Of a stretch of 64,000 bases of DNA, positions 11,468-19,760 are shown piece after piece. The first letter of the stretch is position 1, and each line of letters opens with the position of its first letter. The DNA lies in the NCBI RefSeq assembly GCF_019801175.1, contig NZ_JAHVJR010000001.1:248001-312000 (forward strand). The letters run 5' to 3'. The notes under the pieces were generated by a model. The model was given only the letters and a program-made list of their open reading frames with translations, did no database searches and was not told the origin of the DNA. Origin of the DNA: Vannielia litorea. GTDB taxonomy: Bacteria; Pseudomonadota; Alphaproteobacteria; Rhodobacterales; Rhodobacteraceae. A program made the position numbers and the translations under genes.

Positions 11468-14400
11468 ATGGCTGCTCCCCGATTCATTCATCTGCGCGTT
11501 CACACCGAATACTCCCTGCTGGAAGGCGCCGTGCCGGTGAAAAAGCTGGCCGGGCTTTGCGAGAAGGCCGAGATGCCGGCGGTGGCGGTGACCGACACCA
11601 ACAACATGTTCGCGGCGCTGGAGGCGAGTGTCACGCTTTCGGGTGCGGGCATTCAGCCGATCATGGGCTGCCAGGTCGATCTGGAATACGAGCAGGCCGC
11701 GCCGGGCGGTAAGCCCGTGGCGCCCGCGCCGGTGGTGCTGCTGGCGCAGAGCGAGGCGGGCTACGAGGCGTTGATGAAGCTCAACTCCTGCCTCTACCTG
11801 CGCGGCGACGGCAGCCTGCCGCATGTGACGCTGGAAGACCTTGAGCAACATTCGGGCGGGGTGATTTGCCTGAGCGGCGGGCCGGACGGGCCGGTGGGCC
11901 GGTTGCTGCGCGCAGGCCAGCGGGCCAAGGCGGAACTGCTGGTGGACGGGCTGCACCGGGTCTATGGCGACCGGCTCTACATCGAGCTGCAGCGGCATCC
12001 GGGCGAGGACGGGCTGCCTGAGGCGGAGCGGGCCAGCGAGCGCGGGCATATCGAGATGGCCTATGCCAAGGACATTCCGCTGGTGGCCACCAATGATGTG
12101 TATTTCCCCAAGCCCGAGATCTACGAGGCGCATGACGCGCTGATCTGCATTGCCGAGGGCGCCTATGTGGACCAGCAGGAAGATCGGCGGCGGCTGACGG
12201 CGCAGCATTACTTCAAGAGTGCCACCGAGATGGCGACGCTCTTTGCCGACCTGCCGGAAGCGCTTGAGAACACAGTGGAAATCGCCAAGCGCTGCGCCTT
12301 TATGGCCTATCGGCGCGATCCGATCCTGCCCAAGTTCGCCGATGACGAGGTGGAGGAGTTGCGGCGGCAGGCCAACGAGGGCCTGCAGGCGCGGCTGGCG
12401 GTTATTCCGCATGCGGCGAGCGTGGAGGAGTATCAGGAGCGGCTCGATTTTGAGCTGAAGATCATCGAGGGCATGGGCTTTCCCGGCTACTTCCTGATCG
12501 TGGCCGACTTCATCAAGTGGTCCAAGGACCAGGGCATTCCGATCGGGCCGGGCCGGGGCTCGGGGGCGGGTTCGCTCGTGGCCTATGCGCTGACGATCAC
12601 CGACCTTGACCCGTTGCGCTATGCGCTGCTGTTCGAGCGGTTCCTCAACCCCGAGCGGGTCTCCATGCCCGACTTCGACATCGACTTCTGCATGGACCGG
12701 CGGGAGGAAACCATCCGCTACGTGCAGGAGAAGTATGGCCGCGACCGGGTGGGGCAGATCATCACCTTCGGTGCGCTGCTCTCCAAGGCGGCGGTGCGCG
12801 ATGTGGGGCGGGTGCTGCAAATGCCCTACGGGCAAGTGGACCGGCTGAGCAAGATGATCCCGGTGGAGGGGGTGAAGCCCGTTTCCATCGAGAAGGCGCT
12901 GGCCACCGAGGAGCGGCTGCGCGAGGAGGCGCGGGCGGAAGAGGTGGTCGACCGGCTGCTGACCTATGGCCAGCAGATCGAGGGGCTGCTGCGAAACGCC
13001 TCGACCCACGCGGCGGGCGTGGTGATTGGCGACCGCCCGCTCGATGAGCTGGTGCCGCTTTATCAAGACCCGCGCTCGGATATGCCCGCGACCCAGTTCA
13101 ACATGAAATGGGTCGAACAGGCGGGGCTGGTGAAGTTCGACTTTCTGGGCCTGAAGACCCTCACCGTGATCCAGAACGCGGTGGACCTGATCAACGGCGG
13201 GGGCCGCGACATTCACATCGGGCCGGAGGGCGAAACGCTCTATGAGCCGCCTGATGGCGCGGTGAACGAGATCAACGCGATCCCGCTGGATGATGCCAAG
13301 AGCTACCGGCTTTATGCCTCGGCCAAGACGGTGGCGGTGTTTCAGGTGGAAAGCTCGGGCATGATGGATGCGCTGAGGCGCATGAAGCCCGACTGCATCG
13401 AGGACATCGTGGCGCTGGTGGCGCTCTACCGCCCCGGCCCGATGGAGAACATCCCGACCTATTGCGAGGTGAAGAACGGGCAGCGAGAGATCGAGTCCGT
13501 CCATCCGCTGATCGACCATATCCTTGAAGAGACGCAAGGCATCATCGTTTACCAGGAACAGGTGATGCAGATCGCCCAGGTGATGGCGGGTTACAGCCTC
13601 GGCGGCGCCGACCTGCTGCGCCGCGCGATGGGCAAGAAGATCAAGGAGGCGATGGACGCCGAGCGGCCCAAGTTCGAGAAGGGTGCGGCGGAGAACGGGG
13701 TGGAGAAGAAGAAGGCCTCCGAGGTCTTCGACCTGCTGGAGAAGTTCGCCAACTACGGGTTCAACAAGTCGCACGCCGCCGCTTACGCCGTGGTGAGCTA
13801 CCAGACGGCCTGGCTCAAGGCGAACCACCCGGTGGAGTTCATGGCCGCCGTCATGAACTGCGATATCCACCTGACCGACAAGCTCGCGGTCTATGCCGAA
13901 GAGGTGCGCCGGGGGCTGGATATCGAGATCGTGCCGCCTTGCGTGAACCGCTCGCTGGAGAGCTTCAGCGTGGTTGAGGGCAAGGTCGTTTACGCGCTGG
14001 GCGCGCTGAAGAACGTGGGCTCCGACGCGATGCGGCTGATCGTGGAGGCGCGGGGCGACAAAGAGTTTGTTTCGCTCTTCGATTTTGCCCGCCGGGTGGA
14101 CCTGAAGAAGATCGGCAAGCGCCCGCTCGAGATGCTGGCCCGCGCCGGGGCCTTCGACCAGCTCGACCCGAATCGGCACCGGGTTTTTGCCGCGCTCGAC
14201 CCGCTGGTGAACTACTCGTCGGCGATCCACGATCAGCGGGCATCCGCTCAGGTTTCGCTCTTCGGGGAGGCGGGGGACGACCTGCCGGAGCCGCGCCTGC
14301 CGAGCGTGGATGACTGGATGGTCGGCGAGCGGCTGGGGGAGGAGCACAAGGCGATTGGCTTCTACCTCTCCGGCCACCCGCTGGATGACTATATGGGCCC

Positions 14401-14965
14401 GCTGAAACGGCAGGGGGTGAAGACGCTGGAGCAGGTCTCGCTCGATGTGCAGCGCTCGCCGGCGGTGGTGAAACTGGCGGGCTCCGTGGCCGGGCGGCAG
14501 GAGCGCAAGAGCGCGCGGGGCAACCGCTTTGCCTTCGTGCAACTCTCTGATCCAACAGGGCTTTACGAGGTGACCCTGTTCAGCGAGGCGCTGGAGAAGT
14601 CGCGCGATTTTCTCGAGACAGGCTCTAACGTGGTGGTGACCTGCGAGGCCACGATGGAGGCCGATCAGCTGAAGCTGCTGGGCCGCTCGGTGGCCCCGAT
14701 CGACGTGGTGGCGGCGCAGGCCGGGCGGAGCGATATCCGCCTCTTCCTCGACGACATCGCGGCGGCGGCTGCGGTGAAATCGCTGCTCGACCGGGCGGAG
14801 GCTGACAAGGCCTCCAAATCGCGCGGATCCGTGGCGCTGTGCCTGATGGCCGCAGACCTTCCGGGGGAGGTCCACCTTGAGCTCGAGGGCGACTTTCCGG
14901 TAAATCCGCAGATCAAAAGCGCCCTCAAGTCCTTGGGCGGCGTTGTGACCGTTGAAGATATCTGA
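11468..14965 (+). CDS. dnaE: DNA polymerase III alpha subunit
   Basis: Catalytic subunit of the replicative polymerase, 1165 residues, the usual DnaE1 length. An N-terminal PHP domain starts with FIHLRVHTEYSLLEGAV and occupies about residues 1-200. The polymerase core contains GRGSGAGSLVAYAL and the catalytic aspartates in PDFDIDF near residue 401, followed by fingers with FNKSHAAAYAVVSYQTAWLKA near 760. A helix-hairpin-helix region and an OB-fold (VKLAGSVAGRQERKS, about residue 1000 onward) complete the protein. A long open frame exists on the opposite strand but is a composition shadow. It is followed 11 bases later by a lipoprotein gene. Confidence 0.98.
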   Translation: MAAPRFIHLRVHTEYSLLEGAVPVKKLAGLCEKAEMPAVAVTDTNNMFAALEASVTLSGAGIQPIMGCQVDLEYEQAAPGGKPVAPAPVVLLAQSEAGYEALMKLNSCLYLRGDGSLPHVTLEDLEQHSGGVICLSGGPDGPVGRLLRAGQRAKAELLVDGLHRVYGDRLYIELQRHPGEDGLPEAERASERGHIEMAYAKDIPLVATNDVYFPKPEIYEAHDALICIAEGAYVDQQEDRRRLTAQHYFKSATEMATLFADLPEALENTVEIAKRCAFMAYRRDPILPKFADDEVEELRRQANEGLQARLAVIPHAASVEEYQERLDFELKIIEGMGFPGYFLIVADFIKWSKDQGIPIGPGRGSGAGSLVAYALTITDLDPLRYALLFERFLNPERVSMPDFDIDFCMDRREETIRYVQEKYGRDRVGQIITFGALLSKAAVRDVGRVLQMPYGQVDRLSKMIPVEGVKPVSIEKALATEERLREEARAEEVVDRLLTYGQQIEGLLRNASTHAAGVVIGDRPLDELVPLYQDPRSDMPATQFNMKWVEQAGLVKFDFLGLKTLTVIQNAVDLINGGGRDIHIGPEGETLYEPPDGAVNEINAIPLDDAKSYRLYASAKTVAVFQVESSGMMDALRRMKPDCIEDIVALVALYRPGPMENIPTYCEVKNGQREIESVHPLIDHILEETQGIIVYQEQVMQIAQVMAGYSLGGADLLRRAMGKKIKEAMDAERPKFEKGAAENGVEKKKASEVFDLLEKFANYGFNKSHAAAYAVVSYQTAWLKANHPVEFMAAVMNCDIHLTDKLAVYAEEVRRGLDIEIVPPCVNRSLESFSVVEGKVVYALGALKNVGSDAMRLIVEARGDKEFVSLFDFARRVDLKKIGKRPLEMLARAGAFDQLDPNRHRVFAALDPLVNYSSAIHDQRASAQVSLFGEAGDDLPEPRLPSVDDWMVGERLGEEHKAIGFYLSGHPLDDYMGPLKRQGVKTLEQVSLDVQRSPAVVKLAGSVAGRQERKSARGNRFAFVQLSDPTGLYEVTLFSEALEKSRDFLETGSNVVVTCEATMEADQLKLLGRSVAPIDVVAAQAGRSDIRLFLDDIAAAAAVKSLLDRAEADKASKSRGSVALCLMAADLPGEVHLELEGDFPVNPQIKSALKSLGGVVTVEDI

Positions 14966-14976
14966 CTGCCGCTGCC

Positions 14977-15507
14977 ATGAAAAACATCCTGATCCTGACC
15001 GCGCTTGCTGCGCTCCTTTCCGCTTGTGCCTCGCTTCCCGAGGCCCGGGGCACCGCCTCGTCGAAATCGCCGCAGGCCACGCTGCCCTTTGGCGCGGTGG
15101 AAGAGAGCTGCGGGGCGCGGGGCAAGGAACTTGGCAAGCTGATCGAGAAGAACGGCAAGTGGAAGCTCTATGACACCCGCCCCGGCGCGGTGGGGCCGCG
15201 CAACTTTTTCGTCACCGGCTTCAAGGATGGCTGCGCCCGCAAGGTGACTGGCGCGGTCGCGCTCTTTGGCGATCTGGGGCTTTATGAGCTGGTCAACTAC
15301 GGCGGCGGCGGCGGGGCCCTGCGCACCCAGACCGACAAGGCCTATGCAGGAATTCGCGGCTGTGGTGCCGGGGTGTGCAGCGAAGGCAAGTTGAAGCGGC
15401 TGGAGCGGTCGACGGCCTTTGTCAGCGTCTATCCCCGGCCCGGTGCAGCGCAGAGCTTCGAGCTGCTGATGCACAACCGCAAGCTGGTGGCGGCTGCCGT
15501 CCGGTAG
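14977..15507 (+). CDS. Predicted lipoprotein of unknown function
   Basis: A 176-residue protein with a lipoprotein signal: short basic start MKN, hydrophobic ILILTALAALL and lipobox LSAC with the cysteine at position 17, so it should be anchored in a membrane and exported. The mature part contains several cysteines (SCGAR, DGCARK, RGCGAGVCSEG) that could form disulfides. The region DTRPGAVGPRNFFVTGFKDGCARKVTGAVALFG looks conserved-domain-like but I do not recognise the family. It starts 11 bases after dnaE and may be cotranscribed with it. Confidence 0.8.
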   Translation: MKNILILTALAALLSACASLPEARGTASSKSPQATLPFGAVEESCGARGKELGKLIEKNGKWKLYDTRPGAVGPRNFFVTGFKDGCARKVTGAVALFGDLGLYELVNYGGGGGALRTQTDKAYAGIRGCGAGVCSEGKLKRLERSTAFVSVYPRPGAAQSFELLMHNRKLVAAAVR

Positions 15508-15512
15508 GCGGC

Positions 15513-15710
15513 TCAGTAGTGCGGTGGGCGCTCGTCGCCCAGCACCACACCGCCGGTGTTGTCGGACTCGCTTTCGGCGGCACGCTTCATCAGCATCTCG
15601 ACTCGCCGTTCCATCACGTCGAGCCGTTTGCCCTGACCCACGACCATTTCATGCAGGTCTTCCACCGCGCGGGTGATGTGGGCGAGTTCTTCTTCGAGCC
15701 GGTCTGTCAT
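15513..15710 (-). CDS. slyX: SlyX family protein
   Basis: A 65-residue protein that is almost entirely one amphipathic helix, LEEELAHITRAVEDLHEMVVGQGKRLDVMERRVEMLMKR, predicted to form a coiled coil, and ends in DERPPHY. SlyX proteins are about 70 residues, and the C-terminal PPHY is a hallmark of the family. The start ATG is at 15710; the much longer open frame running to 17273 is antisense to hisS. Its biochemical role is unknown. It converges with the lipoprotein gene, leaving five bases between stops. Confidence 0.88.
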   Translation of the reverse strand: MTDRLEEELAHITRAVEDLHEMVVGQGKRLDVMERRVEMLMKRAAESESDNTGGVVLGDERPPHY

Positions 15711-15824
15711 GTAACGTGCATATAGCGGCGCCCCTGCCGCCGCCAGCCCTTGCTTGCCGATCCGGCCCCTCTGCGCTATGCCCCGCGCGACTGGATTGAA
15801 GGCCGCAGACAGGGTCGAGCGCTC

Positions 15825-17294
15825 ATGGCAAAGCAGAAGAAACAGCCCCGGCCCAAGGCCGAAACGCCCAAGGGTTTCCGCGACTATTTTGGCGCGGAAG
15901 TGGATGAGCGGAACGCGATGCTGGCCGAGATCGCGCGGGTCTATGCGCTCTATGGCTTCGATCCGCTGGAAACTTCGGGTGTGGAGACCGTCGAGGCGCT
16001 TGGCAAGTTCCTGCCCGATGTGGATCGGCCCAACGAGGGCGTGTTTGCCTGGGAAGAGGACGACAGCGGCTGGGTGGCGCTGCGCTATGACCTGACGGCC
16101 CCGCTGGCCCGCGTGGCGGCGCAATACCGGAATGATCTGCCATCGCCCTATCGGCGCTATGCAATGGGGCCGGTCTGGCGGAACGAGAAACCGGGGCCGG
16201 GGCGGTTTCGGCAGTTTTATCAGTGCGATGCGGATACGGTTGGGAGCGCGTCTCCGGCGGCGGATGCCGAGATCTGCGCGATGCTGGCCGATACGCTGGA
16301 GGCGGTGGGGATTCCGCGCGGCGACTATCTGGTGCGGATCAACAACCGCAAGGTGCTGAACGGGGTGCTGGAGTGCATGGGGCTGGCCGATGAGGGCCAG
16401 CGCGATGCCGTGCTGCGCACCATCGACAAGTTCGACAAGGTCGGCGAGCAGGGCGTGCGCGACCTGCTGGGCAAGGGCCGGAAGGATGACAGCGGGGCGT
16501 TCATCGACGGCGTCGGGCTGGGCGAGGCGCAGGCCGATCCGGTGGTGGCATTTTTGACCTCCAAGGCCGCGAGTGCCGAGGAGACCTTTGTGAATTTGCG
16601 CGCCGCCGTGGGCGAGAGCGCTGTGGGGGCTGAAGGGATTGCCGAGCTGGAGCAGATCGCGGCGCTTCTGGCGGCGCAGGGCTATGGGCCGGACCGGATC
16701 GAGGTGGACCCGAGCGTGGTGCGCGGCCTTGGCTATTACACCGGTCCGGTCTTTGAGGCCGAGCTGACCTTCGAGATCAAAGACGAGAAGGGGCGGCCCC
16801 GGCAGTTTGGCTCGGTTGCGGGCGGCGGGCGCTACGACGATCTGGTGAAGCGCTTCACCGGGCAGGCGGTGCCTGCGACGGGCGTTTCCATTGGGGTCGA
16901 CCGGCTGCTCGCGGCGCTGAGGGCCAAGGGGCGGCTCTCGGGCGAGACGCGGGGGCCGGTGGTGGTGACGGTGATGGACCGGGACCGGATGGCGGATTAT
17001 CAGGCGATGGTGGGGGAGTTGCGCAGCGCGGGCATCCGGGCGGAGGTCTATCTCGGCAACCCGAAGAACTTTGGCAACCAGTTGAAATACGCCGACAAAC
17101 GCGCCTCGCCCGTGGCCGTGATTCAGGGCGGTGACGAGGCCGAGCGGGGCGTGGTGCAGCTGAAGGATCTCGTGCTGGGCGCCAAGCTGGCCGAGGGGCT
17201 GACCCGCGAGGAATGGGCCGAACAGCCGGCACAGGTGGAAGTCTCGCGCGCCGATCTGGTGGCCGAAGTTCAAAAGATGCTGGACCGCGACTGA
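15825..17294 (+). CDS. hisS: Histidyl-tRNA synthetase
   Basis: Class II aminoacyl-tRNA synthetase (489 residues) that charges tRNA-His in the cytoplasm. The start ATG at 15825 gives MAKQKKQPRPKAETPKGFRDYFGAEV. Motif 2 is GPVWRNEKPGPGRFRQFYQCDADTVG (cut here by length only in part), the histidine-specific block GLGYYTGPVFEAEL lies near residue 303, and motif 3 is VSIGVDRLLAAL. The C-terminal anticodon-binding domain begins near VVVTVMDRDRMADYQ. It overlaps hisZ by one base (TGATG), so hisS, hisZ and hisG form one translationally coupled operon. Confidence 0.97.
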   Translation: MAKQKKQPRPKAETPKGFRDYFGAEVDERNAMLAEIARVYALYGFDPLETSGVETVEALGKFLPDVDRPNEGVFAWEEDDSGWVALRYDLTAPLARVAAQYRNDLPSPYRRYAMGPVWRNEKPGPGRFRQFYQCDADTVGSASPAADAEICAMLADTLEAVGIPRGDYLVRINNRKVLNGVLECMGLADEGQRDAVLRTIDKFDKVGEQGVRDLLGKGRKDDSGAFIDGVGLGEAQADPVVAFLTSKAASAEETFVNLRAAVGESAVGAEGIAELEQIAALLAAQGYGPDRIEVDPSVVRGLGYYTGPVFEAELTFEIKDEKGRPRQFGSVAGGGRYDDLVKRFTGQAVPATGVSIGVDRLLAALRAKGRLSGETRGPVVVTVMDRDRMADYQAMVGELRSAGIRAEVYLGNPKNFGNQLKYADKRASPVAVIQGGDEAERGVVQLKDLVLGAKLAEGLTREEWAEQPAQVEVSRADLVAEVQKMLDRD

Positions 17295-18394
17295 TGCTCA
17301 AGGATGTGCCGCGCGAGGAGGTTACGCGCCTCATTGGCCTGTTCGAGGCTGCGGGTGCGGTACGCGTGGGCGCGGATGTGCTGCAACCGGCGGACACGCT
17401 GCTGGACCTCTACGGCGAGGAAATTCGCGCGCGCGCCTATGTGACCCACGATCCGCTGCGAGGCGAACTGATGCTGCGGCCCGACTTCACCGTACCGGTG
17501 GTGCAGGCCCATATGGCGCAGGGGCAGGAGCCCGCGCGCTATTGCTACGCGGGCACCGTCTTTCGGATGCAGGAGGCCGACACCGGGCGGCCCTCGGAGT
17601 TCGAGCAGGTGGGCTTTGAGCTGTTTGATCGGGGTGATCGGGCGCGGGCCGATGCCGAGGTGTTTTCGCTGATGTCCCAATGCCTTGAGGGGCGCGGGCT
17701 GCGGGCGGCGATTGGCGATATCGGGCTGCTCTCGGCGGCGGTTGCGGGCCTTTCAACCTCGGAAAAACGCCGCGCCGCGCTGATGCGCCACCTCTGGCGG
17801 CCGCGCCGGTTCAGGGCGCTGCTCGACCGTTTCGGCGGGCGCAGCGCGGTGCCCGCGAGCCGGGCCGCGCTGCTGGCGCGGATGGAGAGCGAGGCGGCGG
17901 AAAAGGTGCTTTCAGGCGCGGGCGTGGCGATTGGCAAGCGGCGGGCCGATGAGGTGCTCGCCCGGATGGCCACGCTGCAGGCCGATGCCGCCGAGCCGCC
18001 GATCCCCGAGGCGGAGCTGGGGCTGCTGGATGACCTTCTGGGCGTGCGGGCGAGCCCGACGGATGCGCTGGAGCATTTGCGCGACCTCGCTGTGGACATG
18101 CCTGCGCTCACCCCGGCGCTGGACAATTTCGCCGCCCGGCTCGACGCGCTGGCCGATGCGGGGATCGACCTTGCCACGCTCGCCTTTGAGGGCAGCTTCG
18201 GGCGGACGTTGCTGGAATATTATGATGGCTTCGTCTTTGGCTTCTTCGCGCCGGAGCGGCCTGACCTGCCGGCGGTGGCCAGCGGCGGGCGCTACGATGC
18301 GCTTTGCCGGGTGCTCGGGCAGGGCCGCGAGATTCCGGCGGTGGGTGCGGTGATCCGGCCTGCGCTGCTGGCTGAGATCGGGGAGGCAGGCTGA
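17294..18394 (+). CDS. hisZ: HisZ, regulatory subunit of ATP phosphoribosyltransferase
   Basis: HisZ (366 residues) is a catalytically dead paralogue of histidyl-tRNA synthetase that activates short-form HisG in the first step of histidine synthesis. It keeps class II synthetase features such as LRPDFTVPVVQAHM, RYCYAGTVFRMQ and SGGRYDALCRVLG but lacks the anticodon-binding domain. The start ATG at 17294 shares its A with the hisS stop, and its own stop shares an A with the hisG start. The placement directly after its enzyme paralogue hisS illustrates the evolutionary origin of the family. Confidence 0.96.
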   Translation: MLKDVPREEVTRLIGLFEAAGAVRVGADVLQPADTLLDLYGEEIRARAYVTHDPLRGELMLRPDFTVPVVQAHMAQGQEPARYCYAGTVFRMQEADTGRPSEFEQVGFELFDRGDRARADAEVFSLMSQCLEGRGLRAAIGDIGLLSAAVAGLSTSEKRRAALMRHLWRPRRFRALLDRFGGRSAVPASRAALLARMESEAAEKVLSGAGVAIGKRRADEVLARMATLQADAAEPPIPEAELGLLDDLLGVRASPTDALEHLRDLAVDMPALTPALDNFAARLDALADAGIDLATLAFEGSFGRTLLEYYDGFVFGFFAPERPDLPAVASGGRYDALCRVLGQGREIPAVGAVIRPALLAEIGEAG

Positions 18395-19083
18395 TGCTCA
18401 AGCTCGGGGTGCCCTCCAAGGGCCGCTTGATGGACAAGACCTTCGACTGGTTCGGTGCGCGGGGCGTGGGCCTCAAGCGCACCGGCAGCGAGCGCGAATA
18501 TGCGGGCGCGGTCGAGGGGGTTGAGGGCTGCGAGCTGCACCTGCTGAGCGCGGGCGAGATCCCCGCTGCGCTTGCGGACGGGCGCATTCACCTTGGCGTC
18601 ACCGGCACCGACCTCGTGCGCGAGAAGATCGCCGGGTGGGAGCAGCGGATCGAGGAGCTGGAGCCGCTGGGCTTTGGGCAGGCCAACCTCGTGATCGCCG
18701 TGCCCGCCTTCTGGGCCGATGTGGACACGCTCGATGACCTTGATGCCGCCGCCGCCGCCTTTCGGGCGAGCCACGGCCACCGGTTGCGGATTGCGACCAA
18801 GTATCACCGGCTGATCCGCGAGTTCCTGCGGCAGAACGGGGTGGCCGATTATGCGCTGGTCGACAGTCAGGGCGCGACCGAAGGCACGGTGAAAAACGAG
18901 ACGGCGGAGGCGATTGCCGACATCACCTCCTCGGGCGAGACGCTGCGGGCCAACCACCTCAAGATCCTCGCGGACGGTTTGGTGCACCGGAGCCAGGCCA
19001 CGCTGTTCCGGTCGCGCAAGGCCGAGTGGTCTGCCGAGGACCGCGCCACGCTGGCGACGCTGAAGGCGGTGCTGGGCATCTGA
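18394..19083 (+). CDS. hisG: ATP phosphoribosyltransferase, short form
   Basis: Catalyses the first step of histidine biosynthesis, ATP plus PRPP to phosphoribosyl-ATP. At 229 residues it is the short form, without the C-terminal histidine-binding regulatory domain, which is why HisZ is needed. Visible motifs are LGVPSKGRLMDKTF at the N-terminus, GRIHLGVTGTDLVRE near residue 63 and the PRPP-binding loop DSQGATEGTVKNETAEAIADI near 154-174. It follows hisZ with a one-base overlap. A small hairpin lies 37 bases after the stop. Confidence 0.97.
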   Translation: MLKLGVPSKGRLMDKTFDWFGARGVGLKRTGSEREYAGAVEGVEGCELHLLSAGEIPAALADGRIHLGVTGTDLVREKIAGWEQRIEELEPLGFGQANLVIAVPAFWADVDTLDDLDAAAAAFRASHGHRLRIATKYHRLIREFLRQNGVADYALVDSQGATEGTVKNETAEAIADITSSGETLRANHLKILADGLVHRSQATLFRSRKAEWSAEDRATLATLKAVLGI

Positions 19084-19119
19084 TCCGGTGTTTGCGCTCG
19101 GGCGTGGCGGCGCATAGCA

Positions 19120-19134
19120 TTGCCGCAACGGCAA
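19120..19134 (+). terminator. Small hairpin after hisG
   Basis: TTGCCG-CAA-CGGCAA forms a six-pair stem with a three-base loop between hisG and the PAAR-like gene. No T-run follows. It could end the his operon or be part of the leader of the next gene. Confidence 0.35.
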
Positions 19135-19147
19135 GCGAGGCGGCACG

Positions 19148-19750
19148 ATGATTGAGCTCAAGGGAATGGTCGAGGAGGAGATCGGGCTGCTGCTGGAGTG
19201 GCTGGCCCGGCGCAACGTGCATGTGGCCTTCGAGGGGGCGCAGGTGGTGAGCGAGGGCGGCATTGGCCATATCGCCGTGCCGCTGCATTTTGGCCCCAGC
19301 TTTCAGGGCCGCCGGATCGCCACGGTGGGGGCGCCCTATCGCATCCCCAAGGTGGACCTCGGCAATCACTGCTGCCCGCATTTCGTGACAGGCGAGATCG
19401 AGAGCGGTGATACCGATATCGTCTATGACGGCGTGCCGGTTGTGATGGTGGGCGACACGGGCAAGCACTGGCCGGGGTGCGGCACGGCCAAGGTCTTTGT
19501 GGCCGAGGGCTGGCGCAAGATGGCCTCTGCCCATGACACATGGGATTTTACCACGCTCTCGGGCGGCGGGGGCGGCGGCTTTACCATCCGCGCGGGCGAC
19601 GACCCGGACGATCTGGATTTGCCGGGCGCGCCCAAGGGACCCGCGCCGGTGCCGGGCATCTTTGGCGTGGCCGCAGGCGCGGACCCGGAGGAGGCGATGC
19701 GCTCCTTTGCAGCGCTGGCCGAGATGGCCAAGGGCGGCGACGAGGAGTAG
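19148..19750 (+). CDS. PAAR-like domain protein of unknown function
   Basis: A 200-residue protein I do not know by name. Residues about 56-125 have the layout of a PAAR domain: a glycine-led strand RRIATVGAPYR, a Cys/His cluster NHCCPH (His74, Cys75, Cys76, His78), the repeat DIVYDGVPVVMVGD that resembles the PAAR strand-turn VFVNGKPAARVGD, then KHWPGC (His107, Cys111) and AKVFVAEG. These residues could bind the single zinc found in PAAR tips. The N-terminus (1-45) looks helical, and the tail after a six-glycine run is Gly/Pro/Ala-rich. PAAR proteins normally cap type VI secretion spikes, but no such genes are in the window. Domain call is by eye. Confidence 0.62.
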   Translation: MIELKGMVEEEIGLLLEWLARRNVHVAFEGAQVVSEGGIGHIAVPLHFGPSFQGRRIATVGAPYRIPKVDLGNHCCPHFVTGEIESGDTDIVYDGVPVVMVGDTGKHWPGCGTAKVFVAEGWRKMASAHDTWDFTTLSGGGGGGFTIRAGDDPDDLDLPGAPKGPAPVPGIFGVAAGADPEEAMRSFAALAEMAKGGDEE

Positions 19751-19760
19751 CCCGCCGCTG

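Noticed and set aside
11429..14875. A 1148-codon open frame on the minus strand opposite dnaE.
   Set aside because: It is antisense to a full-length, well conserved dnaE and consists of His/Arg/Leu-rich low-similarity sequence, a usual by-product of high GC and biased codon use.
15711..17273. Extension of the slyX frame to 586 codons.
   Set aside because: The extension is antisense to hisS; only the last 65 codons match SlyX.
19148..19750. Type VI secretion locus suggested by the PAAR-like protein.
   Set aside because: No VgrG, Hcp, sheath or TssM-type gene anywhere in the window.
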